From positions 84,783 to 148,782 of the forward strand of contig NZ_SJOU01000006.1 in the NCBI RefSeq assembly GCF_012027725.1: DNA of 64,000 nucleotides, given 5' to 3'. A model generated the notes under the pieces. It worked only from the letters and a program-made list of their open reading frames with translations, ran no database searches and was not told the DNA's origin. The stretch is from Olsenella sp. SW781 (lineage in GTDB: Bacteria; Actinomycetota; Coriobacteriia; Coriobacteriales; Atopobiaceae). The translations under genes and the position numbers were made by a program. The number at the start of each line of letters is the position of its first letter. Positions within the stretch are counted from its first letter, which is position 1. Positions 52,677 through 61,291 of the stretch are shown in pieces.

Positions 52677-53486
52677 CTAGAGTCCCGTGCCGGTGACGCT
52701 CGAGAGGTCGTCGCCGATGTTGCCGGTGGTCGAGGTGATGTCACCGGTGCCGAGCGACTCCTGCGCCTCGGCATCGGCCTCGGCCTGGGCGATGGCGTCG
52801 AGGCGCTGCTCGGCGAAGGTCTTCGCGTTGTACTCGTCATTCGGGTCGAGCTCGGCCGCCTTCTGGTAGGCGGACTTGGCGCTGTCGGTGTCCCCGCGCA
52901 CCTCGTAGAGCATGCCGAGGTTGGCCCAGGCGGGCGCGTAGTCCGGGGAGCTCTGAGTGATCTCCTCGAGGTCGTTCAGCGCGGTCGTGGCGTCGCCCTC
53001 GTAGTAGAAGCACAGGGCGCGGTCCACGCGCGCAGCATCCGAGTCCTCGAGCTCGAGGTACTTGTCGTAGTACTCGACGGCCTTGCCGAGCAGCTCGTTG
53101 GCATGCAAGGTCTCGGAGTCGATCTGGGCGAGCTGGGCCACGCTCGCGCCCCACGAGAAGTAGTAGCGGCCGAGGGCGAGAAGCGAGGCGGTGTCCTCGG
53201 CGTTCTCGGCGACCTTGGCCTCGAGGTCGGAGATGACGGTCTGGTAGTCCTCGTCGAGCGACTCGATGGTCACGTCCTCCTGGCTCTGCTCGGCGGTCTG
53301 GGACTGCTGGCCCTGGAAGACCGAGGCGAGCGCGCCTGCCAGCGTGGAGAGGGCGAAGACGATGATGAAGAGGACGATGACGACCTTCTGGAAGCGGGAG
53401 AGCTCGCCCGGCTTGCGCTCGCGCTTCTTGGCCGCGCGCTTGGGCCCCTCCTGCTTGCCTGCCTTGGCCACTGTCTTTCCCGCCAT
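52677..53486 (-). CDS. Membrane-anchored TPR protein
   Basis: A 269-residue protein: basic N-terminus (KRAAKKRERKPGELSRFQK), one membrane helix (VVIVLFIIVFALSTLAGALA), a Gln-rich spacer and TPR repeats (ALGRYYFSWGASVAQLAQID, AWANLGMLYEVRGDTDSAKSAYQKAAELDP). It probably scaffolds envelope proteins. Start ATG 53486 has AAGGG at long spacing; an upstream ATG is possible. First gene of the operon leading to tat and topoisomerase genes. Confidence 0.75.
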   Translation of the reverse strand: MAGKTVAKAGKQEGPKRAAKKRERKPGELSRFQKVVIVLFIIVFALSTLAGALASVFQGQQSQTAEQSQEDVTIESLDEDYQTVISDLEAKVAENAEDTASLLALGRYYFSWGASVAQLAQIDSETLHANELLGKAVEYYDKYLELEDSDAARVDRALCFYYEGDATTALNDLEEITQSSPDYAPAWANLGMLYEVRGDTDSAKSAYQKAAELDPNDEYNAKTFAEQRLDAIAQAEADAEAQESLGTGDITSTTGNIGDDLSSVTGTGL

Positions 53487-53663
53487 TCTCGTGACACCCT
53501 TCCCCTGCTCGTCCGCACGGGCGACAAGCCCGCAAATTGCTAGCATAGGCCACGCGGCGTCGCCTCGAGGCGAGGCGACACACGCGCGGCGATAATAACA
53601 GAACTTTGCCAAGAGTTCCGCCGGGCACGGCGCCGCCCGCCCCCGGACGCAAGCGGGCCTCTC

Positions 53664-53765
53664 GGGGCACCCCTCGAAAATAACCCGCCCTCTGGCGCTG
53701 CCGCCCGCGAGCCAACTGGGAAAACGTCAGACGGGCGTCCCACAGGGCGGATTAATTCCGGGCAC
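53664..53765. repeat. Imperfect inverted repeat with AACCCGCCCT arms
   Basis: The segment GGCACC-N3-CGAAAATAACCCGCCCT (from 53664) pairs imperfectly with AGGGCGGATTAATTCCGGGC (to about 53764). It ends against the stop codon of the aminotransferase and is probably its terminator. The rest of the 279-bp gap contains only AT-rich promoter-like sequence near 53590. Confidence 0.55.
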
Positions 53766-55055
53766 CTAGCCGCGCTCGGAGCGCGCGAGTCGCGCGGAGA
53801 CCAGCTTGACCGCCACGACGAAGACGTCGAGCGCCTGGCCGAGCTCGTCGAGCGACGGGTAGGTGGGCGCGATGCGGATGTTGGTGTCGCGCGGGTCGGC
53901 GCCGTAGGGCCAGGGGGCGCCGGCGGGCGTGAGCGTGACACCGAGCTCCTTGGCGAGCGAGACGATGGCCTTGGCCGAGCCCTCCGGGCCCTCGAAGGAG
54001 ACGAAGTAACCGCCCTTGGGGTGCGTCCACGTGGCGCAGCCCAGCTCGCCGAGGCCGGAGGCGAGCTTCTCCTCCACGAGTGCGAAGCGCGGCGCCACGA
54101 GCGCGGCGTGCTTCTTCATGTGCTCGGCGACGCCCGCGGCGTCCTTCAGGAAGCGGACGTGCGCGAGCTGGGAGATCTTCTCCGGGGAGACGCGCATCGA
54201 GGCGAAGGCGCGGCGCAGCTCCGCCATGTCGGCCGCAGACGCCGTGACCCAGGCCATGCCGGAGCTGGGGAAGGTCACCTTGGCGGTGGAGGCGAACTCG
54301 TAGACGAGGTTCTTCTCGCCATCCTGCTCGGCGAGGGCGTCGAAGATGTTGAGGAGCTGGTCGCCCTCGCCGTCAAAGGTGTGGACGGCGTAGGCGTTGT
54401 CCCAGAAGATGCGGAAGTCCGGCGCGGCGGGCTTGAGCGCGGCGAAGGCTCGGACCACGTCGTCGGAGTAGGTCACGCCGGTGGGGTTGGCGTACTTGGG
54501 CACGCACCAGATGCCCTTGACCGTGGCGTCCTTCTCAACGTACTCGCGGACCACGTCCATGTCCGGGCCGTCCTCGCGCATGGGGACGGGAACGTTCTGG
54601 ATGCCAAAGCTCTCCGTCACGGTGAAGTGACGGTCGTAGCCGGGAGCCGGGCAGAGGAACTTGACCACGCCCTGCTGGCACCAGGGCCTCTCGCCGGCGA
54701 TGCCGTGGACGTAGCCGTGCTCCACGCAGTCGTACATGATGTTGAGGCTCGAGGAGCCCATCACGGAGACGTTTGCCGCGTCCACGCCGAGGAGCTCCGC
54801 GGCGAGGGCGCGCGCGGAGGGCAGACCGTCGGGTGCGCCGTAGTTGTCGGCGTCGACGCCCTGGTCGGTGAGGTCGGAGTCGGCGGTGAGCAGGTCGAGC
54901 ATGGGCTTGGAGAGCGCGGTCTGCTCGGGGCTCGGCTTGCCGCGGGCCATGTCGAGCTTGAGGTTGAGGGCGCGCAGGTCGTCCGCCTGGCGCTCGAGCT
55001 CCGCGATGGCGGCGTCGAGCTGGGCGTCGGTCATGTTCTGATAGGCGTTGGGCAT
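53766..55055 (-). CDS. Aminotransferase, class I subgroup Ic (AspAT-like)
   Basis: A 429-residue fold-type I aminotransferase of the PF12897 group: LDMARGKPSPEQTALSKPML at the start, IWCVPKYANPTGVTYSD, FRIFWDNAYAVH, and PLP lysine in EFASTAKVTFPSSGMAW. These enzymes convert aspartate or other amino acids with 2-oxoglutarate. GGAGG precedes the ATG. It is divergent from the small gene at 55155. Confidence 0.92.
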   Translation of the reverse strand: MPNAYQNMTDAQLDAAIAELERQADDLRALNLKLDMARGKPSPEQTALSKPMLDLLTADSDLTDQGVDADNYGAPDGLPSARALAAELLGVDAANVSVMGSSSLNIMYDCVEHGYVHGIAGERPWCQQGVVKFLCPAPGYDRHFTVTESFGIQNVPVPMREDGPDMDVVREYVEKDATVKGIWCVPKYANPTGVTYSDDVVRAFAALKPAAPDFRIFWDNAYAVHTFDGEGDQLLNIFDALAEQDGEKNLVYEFASTAKVTFPSSGMAWVTASAADMAELRRAFASMRVSPEKISQLAHVRFLKDAAGVAEHMKKHAALVAPRFALVEEKLASGLGELGCATWTHPKGGYFVSFEGPEGSAKAIVSLAKELGVTLTPAGAPWPYGADPRDTNIRIAPTYPSLDELGQALDVFVVAVKLVSARLARSERG

Positions 55056-55154
55056 GGTTCCTCCTCCATAGGGTCCAGTGAGAGTATAGATGCAAAACGC
55101 CCTCGGGCTGCTACCATGTTCTCCACGAAAAGGAACGCTTACAGGGAGGGCGCC

Positions 55155-55415
55155 ATGTTCGAGGTGCGGTCGGAGGACTACGGCGAGCTGCAGCGACTGG
55201 TTGACGCGCTCTTTGCGCCGGGCGTCTCGGCCCGCGCCGCGGTCTCGAAGATCGACATCCTCGTGCGCGCGGACGCCTTCGACCTCAACGACGACCTCGT
55301 CGAGGTGATCGAGCTCCTCCCCTCCGGCAGCTTCACGCGCACCCGCCTCTGCGACCAGATCAACTCCATCCTCTCCGGCCACGGCTGGGGCAGCTACTAC
55401 GGGACGGTGGAGTAG
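55155..55415 (+). CDS. Small conserved-looking protein, 86 residues
   Basis: A short acidic protein (begins MFEVRSEDYGELQRLVDALF, ends with WGSYYGTVE). GGGAGGG precedes the ATG. No domain is recognised; the helical VRADAFDLNDDLVEVIELLP segment recalls small regulatory proteins. Codon usage matches the genome, which supports a real gene. Confidence 0.65.
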   Translation: MFEVRSEDYGELQRLVDALFAPGVSARAAVSKIDILVRADAFDLNDDLVEVIELLPSGSFTRTRLCDQINSILSGHGWGSYYGTVE

Positions 55416-55478
55416 CCCCGGGGCTGGCGGGCGAGGGCATGGCTTGGCGCCCGCATCCTTATGCGTTGTCAGAAACGG

Positions 55479-55615
55479 GGTTATGGCAATTCTCGCCGGA
55501 GAGACGTTGTCGGATTGGGGGTTATGGCAGTTTTTGCGCTGCCACGACCCCCAATCCGACAACGGGCCAAGAAGAACGCCCAGTTGACGCCACGCCGCGG
55601 CTGCCACAACCCCAA
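55479..55615. repeat. GGGGTTATGGCA-family element, copy 2
   Basis: GGGGTTATGGCA at 55479 and GGGGGTTATGGCAG near 55519 face TGCCACGACCCCC and TGCCACAACCCC (to 55615), with GACGTTGTC and GACAACG inside, as in copy 1 at 8200. It lies between the convergent small gene and yebC. Confidence 0.85.
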
Positions 55616-55696
55616 CAAACGCAACGCCCTCAAGCTGCACACGCCCGCGCAACTGGCAGTTCGTTGCGGTTGGCGACCATTCGCCCCATACGACAC

Positions 55697-55769
55697 GGCC
55701 CGCCCGTCCTTCTCAGTCGGCGATTTCTGAGCGAAGCTCAGCTGAGCCGACGAGAAGGACGGGCGGGCC
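55697..55769. terminator. Hairpin built on an inverted pair of GAGAAGGACG words
   Basis: Arms 55697-55721 and 55746-55769 include CGTCCTTCTC and GAGAAGGACG, so the uptake-like word forms both sides of the stem beyond the yebC stop codon, the arrangement seen for Neisseria uptake sequences. Confidence 0.8.
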
Positions 55770-55794
55770 CTTCAAGTACGTATGTGACGAGCGC

Positions 55795-56592
55795 CTACTC
55801 CTCCTCGAGGGCGGCGACGATCTCGTCGGTCATGTCCATGGTGTGGTAGACGTTCTGGACGTCCTCCAGCTCGTCGAGACGGTCGACGAGGCGCTGGACC
55901 TTCTTGGCGTCGGCAACGGAGACCTGAGTCGGGGTGGTCGGGACCATGGTGAGCTCGGAGCCCTTGACCTCGATGCCCTGCTCCTCGAGGCCCTTTGCCA
56001 CGTCCTGCATCTTGTCGTAGGCGGTCCAGACGATCCACTCCTCGCCGGCGTCCTCGTAGTCCTCGCCGCCGGCCTCGGCCACGGCCATCATGAACTCGTC
56101 CTCGTCGACGGCGTTCTCCTTGTCGGCCACCTTCTTGTCCTCGGACTTGATGACCTTCTCGACGGCGATGGAGCCCTTGCGCTCGAACTGGAACGCAACG
56201 GAGCCGGAGGTGCCGAGCGAGCCTCCGGAGTGAGAGAAGGCGGAGCGCACGTCGGCAGCGGTGCGGTTCTTGTTGTCGGTCAGGCAGTCGACGTAGACGG
56301 CAACGCCGGCGGGGCCGTAGCCCTCGTAGGTGATCTCGGCGTAGTTGGCGGCGTCGGCGCCGGAGCCGAAGGCCTTGTCGATGGCAGCCTTGATCTTGGC
56401 GTTGGGCATGGAGACCATGCGCGCGCGGGCCACAGCGGCGGCAAGCGTCGCGTTGTTGTCCGGGTTGGGGTCGCCGCCGAGCTTGGCCGCAACGGTGATG
56501 TTGCGGGAGAGCTTGGAGAAGAGCGACGAGCGCTTGGCGTCGATGGCGGCCTTCTTGTGCTTGGTGGTTGCCCACTTAGAGTGTCCGGACAT
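55795..56592 (-). CDS. YebC/PmpR-family protein
   Basis: A 265-residue YebC/TACO1 protein: MSGHSKWATTKHKKAAIDAKR, PNAKIKAAIDKAFGSG, YEGYGPAGVAVYVDCLTDNKNRT and SGSVAFQFERKG. It is annotated as a transcription regulator, but recent work links family members to translation through proline-rich stretches. AAGGAG lies six bases before the ATG at 56592; an ATG two codons earlier overlaps the ribosome site. It has an acidic insertion (KVADKENAVDEDEF). Confidence 0.94.
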   Translation of the reverse strand: MSGHSKWATTKHKKAAIDAKRSSLFSKLSRNITVAAKLGGDPNPDNNATLAAAVARARMVSMPNAKIKAAIDKAFGSGADAANYAEITYEGYGPAGVAVYVDCLTDNKNRTAADVRSAFSHSGGSLGTSGSVAFQFERKGSIAVEKVIKSEDKKVADKENAVDEDEFMMAVAEAGGEDYEDAGEEWIVWTAYDKMQDVAKGLEEQGIEVKGSELTMVPTTPTQVSVADAKKVQRLVDRLDELEDVQNVYHTMDMTDEIVAALEEE

Positions 56593-56721
56593 GTGCATCT
56601 CCTTCTTGCCCCGCGGGCGGCTGCCCCCGCGCGCGAGGCCCTCGACGATGATTCACGGCATGAAACGTGCCTACGATAGCGAAGACGGCGCAAGTTGTAA
56701 AGGGGCGCGGCCCGCGTTGGC

Positions 56722-56787
56722 ACGAGCATGCCTCCGCGCACGATTCTTCACGCCATGACGGCAGTTCGGTGCGCGGAGGCATGCTCG
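56722..56787. repeat. Perfect 19-bp inverted repeat
   Basis: Arms CGAGCATGCCTCCGCGCAC (56722-56740) and its complement (56769-56787) around a 28-base loop, between the ECF S-component gene and yebC on the same strand. A GGCGAGAAGAACG word follows at 56812. Confidence 0.85.
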
Positions 56788-56831
56788 GCGGAGTCGTTCG
56801 GACGGCGGCAGGCGAGAAGAACGCAGGGCCG

Positions 56832-57542
56832 TCACAGGTCGTACTTGGCCACCACGCGACGGATCGCCCTCCCCCACGGCAGCCAGATCGCGGCGAGAAA
56901 CGCGACCGTCGCCACGCCGTGCGTGACGTCGAGCGGCAGGCTGGCCGCGCAGGCCGCGAGCACGGCGGGCCAGGTGAGCGGCTGGACGTAGCCGAGCACG
57001 TGGTAGCCGTTCAGGATGAGGCCGAAGACCAGGCCCGAGAGAAACCCCCAGCCATAGAGGACGGCGCCGTGCGAGAGCAGGCTCTTCTCGCCGAGGACGC
57101 CGCCGACGTAGCCGACGAGGCCCCACGCATACATCTGCCAGGGCGTCCACGGACCCTGCCCGAAGAAGAAGTTGGAGAGCAGCGCGGCGAGCGCGCCCAC
57201 CACGAAGCCGCTCCTGCGGCCGAGCGCGGCCCCCGCCACGATGGCGATGGCCGAGACGGGCTTGACGTCGGGAATCGGGGCAAAGAGTACGCGTCCCGCC
57301 GCGGCGAGCGCCGCGAGGACCGCCGTGGGCATGAGCTGGCGCAGCGGCGGGCGCGAGGCCTCGAAGCCCGCGAGCGCGACGGCGAGGGCGGCAAGCGCGA
57401 CCAGCAGGGTGAGGCCGGCCGTCGCGCGCACCCCCGCCGCGGCAAGGGCGACGAGCGCCACGGGAACGGCCGCGAGGGCGAGCGCCTCGGCGACCGCAGG
57501 GAGCCGGTGGGCGGGCGGGGCTGTCTGCTTTCCTTCCATCAT
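56832..57542 (-). CDS. ECF transporter substrate-binding (S) component
   Basis: A 236-residue polytopic protein of six or seven helices, with the segment GAALGRRSGFVVGALAALLS, NFFFGQGPWTPWQMYAWGL and YVGGVLGEKSLL. These match a group of ECF S components that includes the cobalamin transporter CbrT. It lies downstream of the A, T and DUF4430 genes on the same strand but behind a plus-strand gene, so it is a separate unit. Start at the first ATG of an ATGATG pair; no good ribosome site. Vitamin B12 as substrate is inferred from context. Confidence 0.8.
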   Translation of the reverse strand: MMEGKQTAPPAHRLPAVAEALALAAVPVALVALAAAGVRATAGLTLLVALAALAVALAGFEASRPPLRQLMPTAVLAALAAAGRVLFAPIPDVKPVSAIAIVAGAALGRRSGFVVGALAALLSNFFFGQGPWTPWQMYAWGLVGYVGGVLGEKSLLSHGAVLYGWGFLSGLVFGLILNGYHVLGYVQPLTWPAVLAACAASLPLDVTHGVATVAFLAAIWLPWGRAIRRVVAKYDL

Positions 57543-57599
57543 GGGTATCAGTGTGCCATAGGCACCCGCCGGGAGGGCGCCCGCGAGCGAGGAGGCACC

Positions 57600-58043
57600 A
57601 TGCTGTACATCGGGAACTTCAGCTACAACGACGACTCCGACAGCAAGGACAACTACTGCCTCATGCCCTGCGTCGTCGAGGCCGAGAGCGCCGACGAGGC
57701 GATGGAGAAGTTCGCCACGCACTTCCACGAGGTCCGCAAGAACTCCGACCTGCTCGACGGGGCGCACGAGATCTACCTCGACTCCCTCGCCGAGCTCGAG
57801 GCCGCGCCGACGGAGCCCGTGATCTGCCAGTGGCAGAAGATCGTGCCGGCGATGGACGGCCTGTGCAGCGTCACGAGCGCGCTGCCCGTCGTGGACGAGG
57901 AGAGCGACGTCGCGAACGCCTACGCGTGGGGCGACGACGAGGATGAGCACGACCACGACGACGATGACGACCACGATGACGTCTCCTTCGAGGACATCGA
58001 CGAGGACGACCTCGTGGAGAGCGACCCGTTCCTTCTGTTCTAG
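57600..58043 (+). CDS. Small protein with Asp/His-rich tail
   Basis: A 147-residue cytoplasmic protein, MLYIGNFSYNDDSDSKDNYC at the start, then a folded-looking part to about 108 and a tail of mostly Asp, Glu and His (DEDEHDHDDDDDHDD) ending DLVESDPFLLF. The tail could bind metals. GAGGAGG precedes the ATG. It is alone on the plus strand between the S-component gene and the ECF ATPase gene. Function unknown. Confidence 0.75.
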   Translation: MLYIGNFSYNDDSDSKDNYCLMPCVVEAESADEAMEKFATHFHEVRKNSDLLDGAHEIYLDSLAELEAAPTEPVICQWQKIVPAMDGLCSVTSALPVVDEESDVANAYAWGDDEDEHDHDDDDDHDDVSFEDIDEDDLVESDPFLLF

Positions 58044-58060
58044 CCCCGGGTCCGCCGGCG

Positions 58061-58133
58061 CCGCGCCACTGGCGTCAGGTTTGTTTGGCACGCGTAGTCG
58101 GCGTGCCAAACAAACCTGACGCCAGTGGCGCGG
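58061..58133. repeat. Perfect 33-bp-arm palindrome between convergent genes
   Basis: Arms 58061-58093 and 58101-58133 around GTAGTCG. The CCACTGGCGTCAGGTTTGTT core ties it to the elements at 2266, 6632 and 24081. It lies between the Asp/His-tail gene and the convergent ECF ATPase gene. Confidence 0.92.
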
Positions 58134-58146
58134 CGCGGCGGCGCAC

Positions 58147-59643
58147 CTAGCGATACAGCCAGGAGTTCTTGAAGAAGTCCCCGGTGAGCTCGGTCACGGC
58201 GATGCCGCCGTCGAACATGAGAGAGACGCGGTCCGCGACGGCGCGGACGAAGGCCATGTCATGCGTGGCGAGAAGGACCGTGGCGCCCTCGGCGCGCGCC
58301 CGGGCCACGCGGGCGGCCACCCGCTCGCGCGCCGAGCGGTCGAGCCCCTTGGTCGGCTCGTCGAGCAGCAGCAGGCGCGGGCGCACGAGCAGCAGCTTCT
58401 CAAGCGCGAGCAGCTGCTGCTGTCCTCCGGAGAGGTCGTAGGGATGCCGGTCGGCGGCATCCTCGAGGCCGAGCTCCGCGAGGGACGCCTCCACCTCCCG
58501 CGCGCCATACCCGCCGGCGCGCGACCACTCCATGAGCTCGTCGCGCACCGTCTCGCGGGAGAGAAGCGCCTTGGGGCTCTGCGGCAGCAGCGCCTGGCTC
58601 GTCGCGGCAGCATTGCGCACCCGCCCGCGCTGGGGGCGCACGACCCCCGCCGCAGCCGCGAGCAGCGTCGACTTGCCGCACCCGTTGGCCCCCACCACGG
58701 CCCGAACCTCGCCGGCGGCCAGCTCGAGGTCCAGCTCACGCAGGACCCACCGCCCGTCGCGGGCGTAGCGGAACCAGAGGTCGTCGACGACGAGCAGGTC
58801 CTTCTCGCCGCGGGGCCCTCCCGAGGGCCCGCCCGCCGCGCGCCCCCCTTGCATCAAATCTCTCCGCGTCTTTTTGGCACTTTTTGCCCCGGATTCCGGC
58901 CCGAAAGTGCCAAAAACCCGCGGACAGATTTGATATGGGGTGGCGCACGACGGCTCCGGGCGAAGCCCTTCCAGCGGGGCCTCCCGCACGCGCCCCTCCG
59001 CAAGCTCGAACGCGCACGTCGCGTAGTCGAGCATCGTCTCGGACGCGTGAGTGGCCACCAGCACGGTGACGCCGAGCTCGCGGTTCACGCGGAAGAGCAT
59101 CGCGAGGAAGTCCTTCTCGGCAAGGGGGTCGAGCATGCTCGTCGGCTCGTCGAGCAGGAGCAGGCGCGGGCGCATGGCGAGCGTCGACGCGAGGGCGAGG
59201 AGCTGGCGCTGCCCGCCGGAGAGCTCCGCCGTGCGCGCGCGGAACCACGGCCCCATGCCAAAGAACGAGCAGGTCTCCGCCACGCGCCGGCGCATTTCCG
59301 GCTCCGGGACGCCGAGGTTCTCCAGGCCGAAGGCCATCTCGTGCCAGACGGTGTCGCACACGACCTGCGCGTCCGGGCTCTGGAAGACGTAGCCCACGGC
59401 ACGCGCGGAGGCGAGCGGCCCCAGCGAGCGCACGTCCTCCCCGAAGGCGCGCACCGAGCCGGAGAGCTCGCCGGCGGGGGCGATCTCTGGCTTGGCGAGG
59501 CGCAGCAGCGTGGACTTTCCCGACCCCGTGGCGCCTACGAGCAGGGCAAAGGCACCCTCGGGCACCTCGAGGGAGGCGTCGCGCAGGACGTCCGCGCCAC
59601 CGGGGTAGGAGAACGTCACGCCGCGGAGCTCGAGCGCGCTCAT
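58147..59643 (-). CDS. ECF transporter ATPases A and A' fused in one chain
   Basis: A 498-residue protein with two ABC ATPase domains: first with GATGSGKST, LSGGQRQLLALASTL and LLLLDEPTSMLD; second with GANGCGKST, LSGGQQQLLALEKLL and LLLLDEPTKGLD. They normally come from two genes (EcfA1/EcfA2). The linker (about 236-284) contains an in-frame palindromic element. ATG overlaps the EcfT stop codon (ATGA). It drives vitamin uptake with EcfT and S components. Confidence 0.92.
   Translation of the reverse strand: MSALELRGVTFSYPGGADVLRDASLEVPEGAFALLVGATGSGKSTLLRLAKPEIAPAGELSGSVRAFGEDVRSLGPLASARAVGYVFQSPDAQVVCDTVWHEMAFGLENLGVPEPEMRRRVAETCSFFGMGPWFRARTAELSGGQRQLLALASTLAMRPRLLLLDEPTSMLDPLAEKDFLAMLFRVNRELGVTVLVATHASETMLDYATCAFELAEGRVREAPLEGLRPEPSCATPYQICPRVFGTFGPESGAKSAKKTRRDLMQGGRAAGGPSGGPRGEKDLLVVDDLWFRYARDGRWVLRELDLELAAGEVRAVVGANGCGKSTLLAAAAGVVRPQRGRVRNAAATSQALLPQSPKALLSRETVRDELMEWSRAGGYGAREVEASLAELGLEDAADRHPYDLSGGQQQLLALEKLLLVRPRLLLLDEPTKGLDRSARERVAARVARARAEGATVLLATHDMAFVRAVADRVSLMFDGGIAVTELTGDFFKNSWLYR
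58851..58937. repeat. Palindromic element inside the ATPase linker
   Basis: Imperfect arms 58851-58892 and 58896-58937 share ATCAAATCT-TCCGCG and TTTTTGGCACTTT. The element is built like the intergenic hairpins but lies within the open reading frame and encodes residues of about 236-264 in the linker of the fused ATPase. Confidence 0.8.
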
Positions 59644-60515
59644 CCCGCCTCCCCTCGCCCGGCCCCCCTCGCCGCGAGCTCCGCGAGGGCGGGCAGGAGC
59701 GCGAGCAGGGCGAAGGGCAGGTAGGACCACCAGGGCGAGAGCCCGGACATCCTGGGGTAGAACTCCCAGGAGGAGCAGGCCGCCCACGCGCCCGCCGCGC
59801 TCAGGGCGAGAAGGACCGCGGCTCCCGCGACCGCCGCGGCGTCGCGCGCGCGGAACCGCTCGGGCCGGTAGCACGTCCGCGGACGGCCGGACTCCCAGCC
59901 TCGCGCGCGCATGGCGTCAGCCCGCTCGAGGGAGTCCTCGAGCGACCAGGAGAGCAGCATCGTCGACGTGCGGAGCAGCTCGTCGCGCAGGGGCGGGCGC
60001 GGGCCCGCCGCCGTGCAGGAGCAGGCGGTCGCGCGCACCGCGCGGGCCCGGCCCAGCATCTGCGGCACGAGCTGGGACGCCATCGACGCCACGAGCGGCA
60101 CCGAGCGGGCGCGCCGGCCCGCGAGCGCGAGCAGGCGGTCCTGCGTGAGGACCGCCGCGGCGCCCTCGAACCACAGGACCGTCGCGACCAGGAGGGCGCC
60201 CATCGTGGCGCCGTACGCAAGGCTCTCCAGGTAGACGCTGCGCGACCCCACCTTGAGGAGCAGCGTTGACCCGGAGGCCGAGAAGAACGGGTTGAGCAGG
60301 CACACGAGCGCGAGCAGCGGCAGCTGCCAGGCGAGCCCGCGCGCCGTGGCCGACGCGCCGCGGGCGACCAGCGAGAAGGCCAGCGCGCCCGCGAGCGAGA
60401 GCGCCACGAAGACGGGGTGGACCGCCAGCATCGAGAGCGCGGCCACCCCCGCGAAGAGCGTCGCGGGGACGGCCGCGTGGCAGGCGTCGAAGGCTGTGGA
60501 GCGCGGGCGCGCCAT
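59640..60515 (-). CDS. ECF transporter transmembrane component EcfT
   Basis: A 291-residue protein with membrane helices at about 20-50, 60-75, 100-125, 228-250 and 258-285. The coupling region contains ERADAMRARGWESGRPRT, matching the conserved AxxxRGxE motif that engages the ATPases, and a paired ARAVRATA helix. It overlaps the ATPase gene and starts eight bases after the DUF4430 stop codon. Confidence 0.88.
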   Translation of the reverse strand: MARPRSTAFDACHAAVPATLFAGVAALSMLAVHPVFVALSLAGALAFSLVARGASATARGLAWQLPLLALVCLLNPFFSASGSTLLLKVGSRSVYLESLAYGATMGALLVATVLWFEGAAAVLTQDRLLALAGRRARSVPLVASMASQLVPQMLGRARAVRATACSCTAAGPRPPLRDELLRTSTMLLSWSLEDSLERADAMRARGWESGRPRTCYRPERFRARDAAAVAGAAVLLALSAAGAWAACSSWEFYPRMSGLSPWWSYLPFALLALLPALAELAARGAGRGEAG

Positions 60516-60523
60516 CGAAGGGG

Positions 60524-61000
60524 CTACTCGGTGAACTCGGTCACGTAGGTCCAGACGACCGCGTCGCCGGCCTCGAGCTGGTACTCGGAGCAGCCGACCT
60601 CGGCCATCTCGCCGTTGACCTCGAACATCCAGCCGCTCATGTCGCCGTGGTCGCCGGCGGCCACGCCGTCGATGCCCTGGACGTACATGCCGTAGTCGGA
60701 GTCGGTGGCGTTGACGTCCGCGCCGGTGGCGACGAGCGCGTCGTAGGCGGTGGCGTTCTCGGGAAGGTCGACGTCGACGGTGGTGGACTCGCCCTCGGCC
60801 GCCGTCGCGTCGATGGTGACCGAGACGGAGATGGTCGCCTGCTGCTCCTGGGACGCATCGGGGCCGGCGTCGGTGCCGGAGGTCGCGGCCGTGCCGCCGC
60901 AGGCGGCGACGGAGACGGCGAGCACGAGCGCCGCCGCGCAGGCGGCGAGTCTCGTGAGCAGGTTCTTCTCGGCACTTCTTGCGTTCTTGGACTGGGACAT
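60524..61000 (-). CDS. DUF4430 (transcobalamin-like) lipoprotein
   Basis: A 158-residue lipoprotein: signal ACAAALVLAVSVAAC, then a DUF4430 domain (YDALVATGADVNATDSDYGM, GWMFEVNGEMAEVGC, YQLEAGDAVVWTYV). This domain resembles the C-terminal part of intrinsic factor/transcobalamin. With ECF genes downstream and a cobalamin-riboswitch-like leader, a role as extracellular B12-capture protein is likely. GCGAGG precedes the ATG. Confidence 0.85.
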   Translation of the reverse strand: MSQSKNARSAEKNLLTRLAACAAALVLAVSVAACGGTAATSGTDAGPDASQEQQATISVSVTIDATAAEGESTTVDVDLPENATAYDALVATGADVNATDSDYGMYVQGIDGVAAGDHGDMSGWMFEVNGEMAEVGCSEYQLEAGDAVVWTYVTEFTE

Positions 61001-61041
61001 GGTGCCTCGCTCTCTCCCCCTTGGGGGCGTCGTGAGGGCAA

Positions 61042-61113
61042 GGCAGGACCGACGACCCGCGCGGTCGCCTTCCTCGACACAGCCGTGTGCTGATCCGGAG
61101 TCAAACCGGAATC
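61042..61113 (-). ncRNA. Cobalamin-riboswitch-like leader
   Basis: On the minus strand the leader reads AAAAAAGGATTCCGGTTTG, ACTCCGGATCAGC, ACGGCTGTGTCGAGGAAGGC and GTCGGTCCTGCC. These resemble the cobalamin-riboswitch consensus (AAGGGAA, CCGGTGxGAATCCGG, GCCACTGTG, GGGAAGxC, ACCTGCC) but with several changes. Position upstream of a DUF4430/ECF operon fits. It may be a divergent or decayed copy; a covariance search would decide. Confidence 0.4.
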
Positions 61114-61291
61114 CTTTTTTCATCTACTAGGCGTAGCAGCTCTTCGAACCGTGCCCTCGGTATGCAATTGCGGTCCCAGTGTAGCAGGTCGGGGCATATG
61201 GGCGTGGGGGCGCATCCGCCCTTGCGTCATGACGTTGCGTCGCGCCTATCGTGGTGACGTGTCCAGGCCGCGCCGTCGGAAGCAGGATGCC

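Noticed and set aside
61140..61200. Second tRNA on the minus strand (a GGTTCGAA segment)
   Set aside because: No acceptor, D or anticodon stem can be built around it; it is part of the riboswitch-like leader region.
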